A DNA stretch of 64,000 bases, from assembly GCA_041398745.1 (NCBI GenBank), contig JAWKUB010000006.1, forward strand, positions 1-64,000, given 5' to 3'. Made by a program: the position numbers and the translations under genes. Positions within the stretch are counted from its first letter, which is position 1; every line of letters starts with the position of its first letter. The stretch is from JACKHO01 sp041398745 (GTDB lineage: Bacteria > Planctomycetota > Planctomycetia > Planctomycetales > Planctomycetaceae). The notes beneath the pieces are model-generated. The model saw nothing but the letters and a program-made list of their open reading frames with translations, did not search any database and had not been told where the DNA came from. Below, piece after piece: positions 1 to 7,595 of the stretch.

Positions 1-1484
1 AGATTTACTTCCACAAAATCGGGCAGCCACAGGCGGAAGACGTTCTCGTCTTTCATCGTCCCGACGAACCCAAATGGGGCTACAGCTGCGATGTCAGCGA
101 GGACGGTCACTACCTCGTCATTACAGTGCATCTCGGAACCGATGACCGCTACCGCGTCTTCGTTCGCGATTTGACCCAGCCGTACGGCATGGCAATTCCA
201 CTGGTGGACAACTTCAACCAGGAATACACATTCATTGGCAACGATGGCCCCGAGTTGTTCTTCAAGACCGACCTCGAAGCGCCGCTGAAACGTGTCATTG
301 CCGTTGACTACCGAGAAATCAAACGGAACCCACCGTCCGGTGAAGCTGTACCGCCGCATCGGGAAATTATTCCCGAAGGGGAAACGACTTTGGACGAAGT
401 CTCCCTCGTGGGGAGCGTGTTCATCGCCAATGCCCTGAAGGATGCCCGCTCAGAAGTCACGCTGTACCGCATGAATGGAGAAAAGCTCCGCGCAGTGGAA
501 CTCCCCGGGATTGGTACCGCCAGCGGCTTCGGCGGTCACCGAACTGACACGGAGACTTTCTACACTTTTTCGAGCTTCGCCACTCCGCCGAGTAACTACC
601 GCTACGACATCCTGACCGGCGAAAGCAAACTGCTGCAGCGTGCTGATGTGGATTTCAACCCTGAGGAGTTTGAAGTTAAGCAAGTCTTTTACACGAGCAA
701 AGACGGCACAAAGGTTCCCATGTTCATTGCCCACAAGAAGGGAATTGAACTGAATGGGAATAATCCCACGCTGCTCTACGGCTACGGCGGATTCAACATT
801 CCGCTGACTCCCAGTTTCTCGATTAGCCGACTGGCCTGGATGGACATGGGCGGCGTGTACGCCGTGGCCAACTTGCGTGGCGGCGGTGAGTACGGTGAAA
901 AGTGGCACAAGGCTGGCACCAAGCTACAGAAGCAGAATGTGTTCGACGACTTCATTGCCGCCGCGGAATATCTCATTGCGGAAAAGTACACACAGCCGAA
1001 GAAACTGGCGATTCAAGGCGGCAGCAACGGCGGCCTGCTCGTCGGTGCCTGTTTAACACAGCGCCCCGACCTGTACGGTGCCTGCCTCCCTGCCGTGGGT
1101 GTAATGGACATGCTCCGCTTCCACTTGTTCACAGCCGGACGTTACTGGACCGATGACTACGGCTGCTCGGACAACCCTGAAGAGTTCAAAGCCCTGTATG
1201 CGTACTCGCCGTATCACAACTGTAAGCCGGGAGTGTCGTACCCGCCGACACTGGTTACGACGGCCGACACCGATGACCGCGTGGTGCCTGGACACAGTTT
1301 CAAGTTCGCCGCCGCGCTGCAACATGCCCAGGCCGGTGACAGTCCCATCCTCATTCGAATTGAAACGAAGGCGGGACACGGTGCCGGAAAACCGACAGCC
1401 AAAATTATCGACGAACTGACTGACCTCTGGGCGTTCCTGGTTAAGAACCTCGATTTCGAACTGCCTGAAGGATTTGGGAAGTAG
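1..1484 (+). CDS. Prolyl oligopeptidase (S9A), 5' end outside window
   Basis: Serine peptidase that cleaves short peptides after proline. The reading frame is open from base 3, so the gene begins upstream; 493 residues are visible of a family length near 700. The visible part holds the end of the beta-propeller (for example FHRPDEPKWGYSC) and the whole alpha/beta-hydrolase domain. The catalytic triad is seen as Ser in GGSNGG (around base 1023), Asp in TADTDDRVVPGHSF and His in KAGHGAGKP. The first ATG in the window (base 126) is internal because homologous propeller sequence continues in front of it. The next gene on the same strand starts 63 nt downstream. Whether it has a signal peptide cannot be seen. 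Confidence 0.93.
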   Translation, partial: IYFHKIGQPQAEDVLVFHRPDEPKWGYSCDVSEDGHYLVITVHLGTDDRYRVFVRDLTQPYGMAIPLVDNFNQEYTFIGNDGPELFFKTDLEAPLKRVIAVDYREIKRNPPSGEAVPPHREIIPEGETTLDEVSLVGSVFIANALKDARSEVTLYRMNGEKLRAVELPGIGTASGFGGHRTDTETFYTFSSFATPPSNYRYDILTGESKLLQRADVDFNPEEFEVKQVFYTSKDGTKVPMFIAHKKGIELNGNNPTLLYGYGGFNIPLTPSFSISRLAWMDMGGVYAVANLRGGGEYGEKWHKAGTKLQKQNVFDDFIAAAEYLIAEKYTQPKKLAIQGGSNGGLLVGACLTQRPDLYGACLPAVGVMDMLRFHLFTAGRYWTDDYGCSDNPEEFKALYAYSPYHNCKPGVSYPPTLVTTADTDDRVVPGHSFKFAAALQHAQAGDSPILIRIETKAGHGAGKPTAKIIDELTDLWAFLVKNLDFELPEGFGK

Positions 1485-1547
1485 TAGCCACAAGCTCGAC
1501 TGGATTGAGCTTCACGCTTCTGACATTTCATAGAACAGCCTGCCATC

Positions 1548-2531
1548 ATGGACGAGCCACAGCAGCCAAAACCATTTCTGACCAATGAGGACTTTGCCCA
1601 CATCGGCAAGGGATTACTCATGGGTGGTGCCGATGTTGTCCCTGGCGTTTCTGGGGGCACGGTTGCCCTCATTGTCGGAATTTACGAGCGGCTGGTTACG
1701 GCAGTCAGCCGTTGTGACGGAACTCTCTTTGGCCTGCTGACCAGCGGTCGCTGGCGCGCGGCAGCGGCTTATGTCGATCTGCGTTTTCTCGTCACGCTGG
1801 GATTAGGGATTGGCTGTGGCGTGCTCGCACTCGGCTCCGTCATGCATTATCTCTTGGAGCATCATCTACAGCTCACCTATGCCGCCTTCTTCGGCCTCAT
1901 TGGTGCCTCGTGCTGGTTGGTCGGCAAAATGATTCCAAAGTGGAACACCGCGGAAATAGCCATGCTTGTCATCGGTGGCGCAGTGGCCGTCTGGGTCGTT
2001 AATCAGCCAGCGCTGACGCATCCCCCCGATGGCACGTGGTACACGTTTCTGTGCGGCCTTATTGCCATTTGCGCCATGATCCTGCCCGGCATTAGCGGGT
2101 CATTCATCCTGCTCATTCTTGGTAAGTATCATGACATCACGGGCATCATCAAAAACGCCGCACATTTTGAGGTCAGTGCTCCCGACATCGGAAACCTTGT
2201 GATTTTTGCCTTCGGCTGCCTCGTTGGTCTCCTCAGCTTCAGTAAGTTTCTCAAATGGCTCCTGGCACGCCATCAGTCGGTGACTCTGGCCACTCTCACG
2301 GGCTTCATGCTGGGATCGCTGTGCCGCATTTGGCCATTCCAAGTCGATACCACACCAGAAGTTACAGAGTTCAAGGACAAGGTCTTTCGGTCACTCCCTG
2401 TGTCCGAAATTGCAGTCGACTCCCAGTTTCTGCTCATTGTCATAATTGCAATTGCATCTGCAGCAGCAGTTATTGGCCTCGATCGCGCAACGAGGCCCCA
2501 CAAGTCTGACGAAAAGCCCTTGGTCGATTAG
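1548..2531 (+). CDS. popT: DUF368 polyprenyl-phosphate transporter (PopT-like)
   Basis: Integral membrane protein of 327 residues. The DUF368 family is known to return undecaprenyl phosphate (or C55 carriers) across the cytoplasmic membrane for reuse in wall and glycan synthesis. The two family hallmark re-entrant motifs are visible as an internal repeat: DVVPGVSGGTVALIVGIYE near residues 29-47 and MILPGISGSFILLILGKY near residues 180-197. About eight hydrophobic segments follow the usual pattern and the length is typical. There is no strong Shine-Dalgarno sequence before the ATG. A carrier recycler fits a genome with a large lipid-linked glycan locus, although that locus lies 16 kb away. Family assignment is firm; the exact substrate is taken from family knowledge. 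Confidence 0.88.
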   Translation: MDEPQQPKPFLTNEDFAHIGKGLLMGGADVVPGVSGGTVALIVGIYERLVTAVSRCDGTLFGLLTSGRWRAAAAYVDLRFLVTLGLGIGCGVLALGSVMHYLLEHHLQLTYAAFFGLIGASCWLVGKMIPKWNTAEIAMLVIGGAVAVWVVNQPALTHPPDGTWYTFLCGLIAICAMILPGISGSFILLILGKYHDITGIIKNAAHFEVSAPDIGNLVIFAFGCLVGLLSFSKFLKWLLARHQSVTLATLTGFMLGSLCRIWPFQVDTTPEVTEFKDKVFRSLPVSEIAVDSQFLLIVIIAIASAAAVIGLDRATRPHKSDEKPLVD

Positions 2532-3011
2532 CAGCAAGCACTTACGCACATTCTCACCCATAAGAAGTTGCTGTTGCAAGAGTTGCGATTCGGCATCTGG
2601 ACAAATCTCGCCCATTGACATCGGCTGGGAAGTATCGTCTAATACTGTTGTGAAGGTGCATCACTCTATGCGACGCAAAGGGGTTTGCGTTGTGGAGAAG
2701 TGAGAATCCTGATCTGCCCTTGGCGCGAGCCAGGGTCACAGGTGTCTGAGTGGGTAATTCAGGCAGTGCCTGTGGGTCCGTCGAAACCGACGGAGGTACA
2801 AAACGGCTTGTGGTTTGATGCAGCTCCAAGAAATGGGGTTGCGAAGGTTTCACTCATGCTGGGGTATCGGCCTGAGTGGAATTCTCCTCTCCGCTCGTCT
2901 TCAGGGATGATTGTTTGTTCAGGGACGGCGAGTACCACCATGCTCAACAATGAGCGTTTGGCGGACCGATAGAGGTATTGGGAGAGGTTCGTTCTGACTT
3001 GAGGTCAAGCT
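2532..3011. other. 480-nt gap with no convincing gene
   Basis: No reading frame here has family-like sequence or a good ribosome-binding site; the longest (2685-2972 on the plus strand) looks random. The gap holds a run of inverted repeats between 2671 and 2905, listed separately as a candidate structured RNA or leader, and ends with GAGG seven nt before the ketosynthase ATG at 3012. Confidence 0.6.
2671..2905 (+). ncRNA. Candidate structured RNA or 5' leader
   Basis: Consecutive stems can be drawn: 2671-2679 with 2684-2692 (nine pairs, GGGG loop); 2721-2724 with 2729-2732 closed by a GCGA tetraloop and continued by CCC/GGG; 2737-2749 with 2759-2774 (thirteen pairs, one GU, a 3-nt bulge); 2777-2783 with 2788-2794 (seven pairs, AAAC loop); 2874-2880 with 2890-2896. 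No known RNA family motif (RNase P, tmRNA, SRP, 6S, common riboswitches) was recognised. It lies directly upstream of the ketosynthase gene on the same strand. A short stem can arise by chance, so only the clustering supports this call. Confidence 0.3.
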
Positions 3012-4298
3012 ATGATGGCTGGCGAAAATGCCCCGCGCGTTGTAGTGACCGGTGTTGGGGTTATTGCCCCCATTGGTATCGGGAAAGAGCAGTTTTGGGA
3101 TAATCTCAAAGCTGGACGCTCTGGCATTGGACATCTTGAATCAGTCCCCGCAGGCTCACTTCCATGTAAGCTCGCTGCGGAAATCAGTGATTTCTGTCCT
3201 GAGGATCACGTCTACCAGAAGAAATTCCTCAAGGTCATGTCGCGCGATATCCAGTTGGGTGTCTCGGCTGCGTCAATGGCCATGAAAGACGCCGGTCTCG
3301 CCCCCGGCGATGTGGATCCGCACCGACTCGGCGTCGAATTCGGTGCTGGGCACATGTCGTTCACCCCGGACGAACTCGTCGAAGCGGCCAAAGACTTCGC
3401 CGATCCAACTCAGCGCGATGGTTACACCCGTTGGGGTGAAGGGGCTCTCGGAAAAATTGCTCCACTCTGGTTGTTGCGCCAATTGCCCAACATGCCGGCC
3501 TGCCACGTTGCCATCGAACACGAAGCACGTGGACCAAACAACACAATTACCAGCGCAGACGCTTCCCCCCTGCTCGCCCTTCAGGAAGCCATGCGTTGCA
3601 TTAACGGTGGCCGGGCAGACGCCATGATTGTTGGTGCCTGCAGCTCCAACATTCATCCCGTCGACATGGCTCGTATCAGCCTGTACGACGATTTGTCTCG
3701 CGAAGAAGACCCGAGCCGTGGCTGTCGTCCTTTCGACCGCGATCGTGACGGTACCGTGCCAGGTGAAGGTTCCGCCGTGTTCGTCCTCGAGCGTTACAGC
3801 CATGCTGTCGCCCGCGGTGCGGACATTTATTGCGAAGTACTCGGTGTCGGTGCTGGCTGCGATGGTCGTGGCTACGAAAACGGTGCTGGTGGCCGTGGAC
3901 TCGTGCGTGCCATGGAAGCCGTTCTGAACCGTGCCGGTATTCGCCCTGAGGAAATCGGTCACATCAACGCACACGGCAAGAGCACCCGTCGCGACGACTG
4001 GGTCGAAGCCAAGGCGTATCACCGGGCACTCGGAACAGCAATCGACAAAATCCCTGTCACGGCGTTGAAGAGCTACTTCGGTAACTTCGAAGCCGGTTCA
4101 GGAGCTGTCGAACTCGCAGGCAGTATTCTGTCGCTGCGACACGGAGAGCTTCCCCGTACGCTGCACTACGAACACCCAGACCCACTCTGCCGCGTCAACG
4201 TGGCCCGTGAGCCAGTACGCCTGAAGTCCGGCATCGCTCTCAGCGTGAACCGTACTTCAATGGGCCAAAGTGCCGCGACATTGCTTCGCACTGTGTAG
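3012..4298 (+). CDS. FabF-like ketosynthase with Cys to Asp active site
   Basis: A 428-residue member of the beta-ketoacyl-ACP synthase family with the full thiolase-fold architecture (VVTGVGVIAPIG at the N-terminus, DRDGTVPGEGSAVFVLE, HINAHGKST, ALKSYFGN). In FabF the nucleophile is Cys in the TAC motif; the aligned segment here is ITSADAS, placing Asp183 at the Cys position. The first catalytic His is kept (His321), the conserved Lys is kept (Lys353), but the second His (usually GH) is Asn358. The protein should therefore be unable to form the acyl-thioester and more resembles a chain-length-factor or decarboxylase-type ketosynthase. The start has GAGG seven nt upstream. No acyl carrier protein or second ketosynthase is adjacent. 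The true role is unknown. Confidence 0.85.
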   Translation: MMAGENAPRVVVTGVGVIAPIGIGKEQFWDNLKAGRSGIGHLESVPAGSLPCKLAAEISDFCPEDHVYQKKFLKVMSRDIQLGVSAASMAMKDAGLAPGDVDPHRLGVEFGAGHMSFTPDELVEAAKDFADPTQRDGYTRWGEGALGKIAPLWLLRQLPNMPACHVAIEHEARGPNNTITSADASPLLALQEAMRCINGGRADAMIVGACSSNIHPVDMARISLYDDLSREEDPSRGCRPFDRDRDGTVPGEGSAVFVLERYSHAVARGADIYCEVLGVGAGCDGRGYENGAGGRGLVRAMEAVLNRAGIRPEEIGHINAHGKSTRRDDWVEAKAYHRALGTAIDKIPVTALKSYFGNFEAGSGAVELAGSILSLRHGELPRTLHYEHPDPLCRVNVAREPVRLKSGIALSVNRTSMGQSAATLLRTV

Positions 4299-4300
4299 TT

Positions 4301-4349
4301 CAACAGGTCGACGTTTGACAGCTACGGATTAACAGTCCGTCGCTTGTTG
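4301..4349 (+). terminator. Hairpin after the ketosynthase gene
   Basis: CAACAG at 4301 pairs with TTGTTG ending at 4349, and CGACG (4309-4313) with CGTCG (4338-4342), separated by a small internal loop. It begins two nt after the ketosynthase stop. There is no U-tract, so termination is only a possibility. Confidence 0.3.
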
Positions 4350-4419
4350 AGAACGTTGCCTGTCGTGGGGATGGTTACAGGCTGCCGACTTGGGAAGACT
4401 GTAACTTGAGGAGTGGCAA

Positions 4420-4779
4420 ATGAAGCGGGACATGCATCTGATTCGAGAAATCGCGCTTATCATTGAGGATGATTGTTCGCAAATTCTCCAAACTCCAGAA
4501 ATTCATGTTGCGGGATTCACTGAAGTGCAGATCGCATACCACGTCCGCATCATGGTAGATGCCGGACTGGTTGACGCGATCGATGCAAATTCAATGGATG
4601 GTGAATGTTGGCTGATTAACGGCCTGACTTGGAAAGGTCATGAATTCCTCGATAATGCACGGGACAAGAGCCGCTTTGACAATGTGCTCAAGAAAGTTGG
4701 TCAGGTCAGTTTTTCGGTTCTGACCGAGGCGCTGAAGCAGGCGGCGATGGGAATGCTTTTCGGCGGGGACCAAAGTTAG
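4420..4779 (+). CDS. DUF2513 domain protein
   Basis: A 119-residue protein matching the DUF2513 pattern: an N-terminal MKRDMHLIREIALIIED, a mid segment reading like a winged helix (VQIAYHVRIMVDAGLVDAID) and the signature LTWKGHEFLDNARD. The function of the family is unknown; members are frequent in phages and mobile regions and are thought to resemble small DNA-binding regulators. The start is preceded by GAGGAG about eight nt upstream. Its stop overlaps the stop of the convergent SGNH gene by four nt (TTAG), so no terminator fits between them. No other mobile-element sign is seen nearby. Confidence 0.8.
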   Translation: MKRDMHLIREIALIIEDDCSQILQTPEIHVAGFTEVQIAYHVRIMVDAGLVDAIDANSMDGECWLINGLTWKGHEFLDNARDKSRFDNVLKKVGQVSFSVLTEALKQAAMGMLFGGDQS

Positions 4780-5756
4780 GGTGGCACTTGCTTCAAGCGG
4801 GCCGGAAGCACCTCTGCCATCCTGAGTAAGTAGAGTCGGCGAATAACGTCATAGCCGCGGTCGTTGGGATCTTCGAGGTTGTCGAAGTACCAGTAGTTCG
4901 GATCATCGGCGCGGTAGTGTGACGACCAGAACTTGCGGCAGTGAATTCCGTGTCCCAGAAACTCGGAGTGCATGTCAACAAGTTCCACATCAGAACGTTC
5001 CTTCGCAACCCGGGCAATAACGTCATTGTAGGCGTGGAGGATTTTGAGCCCGTCTGGCCAGGAAGGAAGCCCCGCATGTTCTGCGTCCCCGACGTCATCC
5101 GTCGGGTCATAAATGTTGGCGATAAAAATCGTACATCCGCCCGGAAATCGAGAGGAAATGTCGTCACAAATCTGTCGCAGTCGTACTTCGTAGTTTGAAA
5201 TCCAGTCAGTCGCCTGCTCCCAGTTGGCTCCAAACATTGCCCCTTCACGCGGTGGCGTGCGACCATAATTGTGAATGACGTCATTGCCACCAGTGGTGAG
5301 TACGACAACTCCATAAACTTCCGGCGGGAACAGCTCCAAACGCGGCAGGGTGACCTCGATGAGTTCAAGCGATGTCGTCCCCGAGATGGCATCGTTCTGG
5401 CCGGTGATATTCGGGAGAACCGCTCGCAAATTGCAACTTTGTAGTTCTGGAGGATCAGTCTTGGCCGGGGCCAGCAGGCGACTGAAATAGGAATGTCCCG
5501 GACTGGCGCCGTATCCATCTGTCACGCTGTCCCCCAGTCCCAGCAGCACCACCGGACGCTCTGACCAGACCGTCGCGAAACGGGTGGCGTCCATTTCGGG
5601 CCCAGCAGGACCGCTTCCCACAGGATGGTGGTACCAGAACTCCAAATAGAACAACGCCCCACCAATTGCAAACAGACTCAGCCCGAGCCACATGGCCAAA
5701 CGCCGACGAGGCAGTGCGTACCACCGACGATGAATAACTTGGGGTGATTCGCTCAT
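4776..5756 (-). CDS. Membrane-anchored SGNH/GDSL hydrolase
   Basis: A 326-residue SGNH-fold esterase/acylhydrolase with an N-terminal anchor (hydrophobic segment about residues 21-40 after an Arg-rich stretch), so the domain lies outside the cytoplasmic membrane. Block I is GLGDSVTDGYG with Ser77; block III is TGGNDV. In the last block, where DxxHPN normally supplies the catalytic His, the sequence is NLEDPNDRG, leaving Asp296 in the His position. The ATG at 5756 has GGGAGG seven nt upstream and is preferred over a TTG one codon earlier. It converges on the DUF2513 gene with overlapping stops. Substrate unknown; activity is uncertain because of the missing His. Confidence 0.8.
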   Translation of the reverse strand: MSESPQVIHRRWYALPRRRLAMWLGLSLFAIGGALFYLEFWYHHPVGSGPAGPEMDATRFATVWSERPVVLLGLGDSVTDGYGASPGHSYFSRLLAPAKTDPPELQSCNLRAVLPNITGQNDAISGTTSLELIEVTLPRLELFPPEVYGVVVLTTGGNDVIHNYGRTPPREGAMFGANWEQATDWISNYEVRLRQICDDISSRFPGGCTIFIANIYDPTDDVGDAEHAGLPSWPDGLKILHAYNDVIARVAKERSDVELVDMHSEFLGHGIHCRKFWSSHYRADDPNYWYFDNLEDPNDRGYDVIRRLYLLRMAEVLPARLKQVPP

Positions 5757-5994
5757 CAAACACCTCCCGGCAATTCAACAATCGCGGTAGGACAGCACAT
5801 CCTGTCACAATATCGCCGCAGCATTTGCTACGGATGAACCAGCAATTGCGTGGGACGATTCTTGAACTTGGCGAGGACGAAGTTCAAAAAGAGCCAATGC
5901 CACAGCCCATTCATTACTCGGAGCCGCGAACTGAGTGGACCAGTTCCATCAACTCAACCGAACAACTCAATTAAAGTTCTGGCTCGCTTCTGTC

Positions 5995-7485
5995 TCATCC
6001 ACCAGCCAACTGCGAAACGCAACCAGCCAGTTCACCATTCCAGCCAATTTCCTGTTCCAGCATGCGCGAGGCACGCAAGAGGCGCGCTTCCTCGAAGGCG
6101 GGTGCGATGAGTTGCACGCCAATGGGAAGGCCGCCCGCCGTCTTTCCGCACGGCAGCGAAATGGCGGGGAGACCGGCGAGGTTGGCTCCAATGGTGAACA
6201 GGTCGTTCAGGTACAGCGCCAGCGGGTTGTCGATCATTTCACCAATTTTGAACGGCGGCGTTGGCGAGGTCGGCGAGAGCACGAAGTCGACGCTTTCGAA
6301 TGCTTTGGTGAAGTCATCCCGAATGAGACGCCGGACCTGCAGGGCCTTCTTGTAATAGGCGTCGTAGTATCCCGACGAGAGAGCGTACGTACCGAGCATA
6401 ATGCGGCGTTTGACTTCGTCGCCGAAGCCCTGGCCACGTGAGTGCTCGTACATTTCGATCATGCTGTGCGCGCCGTTTTCCGCTTCCGCCCGGTAGCCAT
6501 AATGCACGCCATCATATCGGGCAAGGTTGCTCGACGCTTCCGAAGGTGCCAGCACGTAGTACACGGCCACGCCATACTGGGCGTTAGGCAAATCGATGTT
6601 GACGATTTCCGCACCGAGTTTACGGTAGGCATCGACCGAGTTCGCAACCGCCTGCCGCACTTCGTCATCAAGACCATCATTGTCGTGCTCGGCAACAACG
6701 CCAACACGCAAACCGGCGAGCGGCTGTTCGAGTGAATCCGAGAAACTGGGAACGGGTTCGTTGGCTGAAGTGGAGTCTCGCCCGTCATGTCCGGCAATGG
6801 CGTCAAGAGTCAGGGCTGCGCCGCGGACATCAGTAGTAATGGGCCCAATTTGATCGAGCGAACTGGCGAACGCGATGAGTCCAAAGCGGGACACGCGTCC
6901 GTACGTGGGTTTTAATCCGACGACTCCACAGAAGGAAGCAGGCTGGCGAATCGATCCGCCGGTGTCCGAACCAATGGCAATGGGAGCAAAACCAGCGGCC
7001 ACCGCAGCAGCCGATCCGCCACTGCTGCCGCCAGGAGTCCGGTCGAGGGCCCACGGATTGGAAGTCGGAAAGAATGCCGAGGACTCACAACTTGAGCCCA
7101 TCGCAAACTCGTCCATGTTCGTCCGGCCCACCAGCACGGCGCCGGCGTCGAGCAGTCGTTCGGTGACATGGGAATTGTAGGGAGAGCGGAAGTTTTCCAG
7201 CATTTTGCTGGAGCAACTGGCGATTTCTCCTTTGACGCAAATGTTGTCCTTAATGGCCACGGGAACACCGGCCAGCGGCCCGAGCTTTTCACCGGCAGCA
7301 CGTTTGCGGTCAACTTCTTCCGCTGCCGTCAGAGCCTGCTCGCGGAACACCTCGACGAAACTGCGCACCTTCGGCTCGCACGCCTCAATGTGGCTGAGGT
7401 GCTCCTCGGCCAATGCCTGGGCAGTGACTTCTCCCAGCTGCAGGGCGGAAGCCATTTCGAAAACGGAACGTCCAATCCAGTCCAT
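5995..7485 (-). CDS. gatA: Asp/Glu-tRNA amidotransferase subunit A
   Basis: Amidase subunit that releases ammonia from glutamine for conversion of Glu-tRNA(Gln) or Asp-tRNA(Asn). The 496 residues match the family length. The amidase signature is complete: Lys79 in AIKDNICVKG, Ser154 in PGGSSGGSAA and Ser178 in GSDTGGSIRQPA form the Lys-cisSer-Ser triad, followed by GLKPTYGRVSRFG. The chosen ATG (7485) begins MDWIGRSVFEM; a frame open further upstream adds 17 residues that run through the hairpin at 7512-7539 and are unlikely to be translated. gatB and gatC are not neighbours, so the enzyme is encoded at scattered sites. Confidence 0.95.
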   Translation of the reverse strand: MDWIGRSVFEMASALQLGEVTAQALAEEHLSHIEACEPKVRSFVEVFREQALTAAEEVDRKRAAGEKLGPLAGVPVAIKDNICVKGEIASCSSKMLENFRSPYNSHVTERLLDAGAVLVGRTNMDEFAMGSSCESSAFFPTSNPWALDRTPGGSSGGSAAAVAAGFAPIAIGSDTGGSIRQPASFCGVVGLKPTYGRVSRFGLIAFASSLDQIGPITTDVRGAALTLDAIAGHDGRDSTSANEPVPSFSDSLEQPLAGLRVGVVAEHDNDGLDDEVRQAVANSVDAYRKLGAEIVNIDLPNAQYGVAVYYVLAPSEASSNLARYDGVHYGYRAEAENGAHSMIEMYEHSRGQGFGDEVKRRIMLGTYALSSGYYDAYYKKALQVRRLIRDDFTKAFESVDFVLSPTSPTPPFKIGEMIDNPLALYLNDLFTIGANLAGLPAISLPCGKTAGGLPIGVQLIAPAFEEARLLRASRMLEQEIGWNGELAGCVSQLAGG

Positions 7486-7511
7486 TGAACTATCACTGCT
7501 GTTAAGTAGAA

Positions 7512-7539
7512 GGAGTGCCACACCTCCGTGCGGCACTCC
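7512..7539 (-). terminator. Hairpin between the isomerase gene and gatA
   Basis: GGAGTGCC (7512-7519) pairs with GGCACTCC (7532-7539), with an inner CAC/GTG stem and CTCC loop. On the minus strand it lies after the isomerase stop and before the gatA ATG. No U-tract follows, so it may be a weak terminator or a gatA leader structure. Confidence 0.35.
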
Positions 7540-7564
7540 GGAATCAAAAACTCACTTGGAGCAG

Positions 7565-7590
7565 ACACAGACAGGAATGTCTGTGCCACC
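7565..7590 (-). repeat. 26-nt hairpin repeat, copy 1
   Basis: The sequence is the exact reverse complement of 13521-13546. Its core on the minus strand is CACAGACATTCCTGTCTGTG, a perfect 8-bp stem with a TTCC loop, preceded by GGTGG. It starts five nt after the isomerase stop codon. The identity over 26 nt at two unrelated gaps points to a dispersed REP-like element. Confidence 0.75.
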
Positions 7591-7595
7591 TGGTA

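Noticed and set aside
2685..2972. 95-codon open frame in the gap before the ketosynthase gene
   Set aside because: No ribosome-binding site, no family pattern, and it crosses several strong hairpins.
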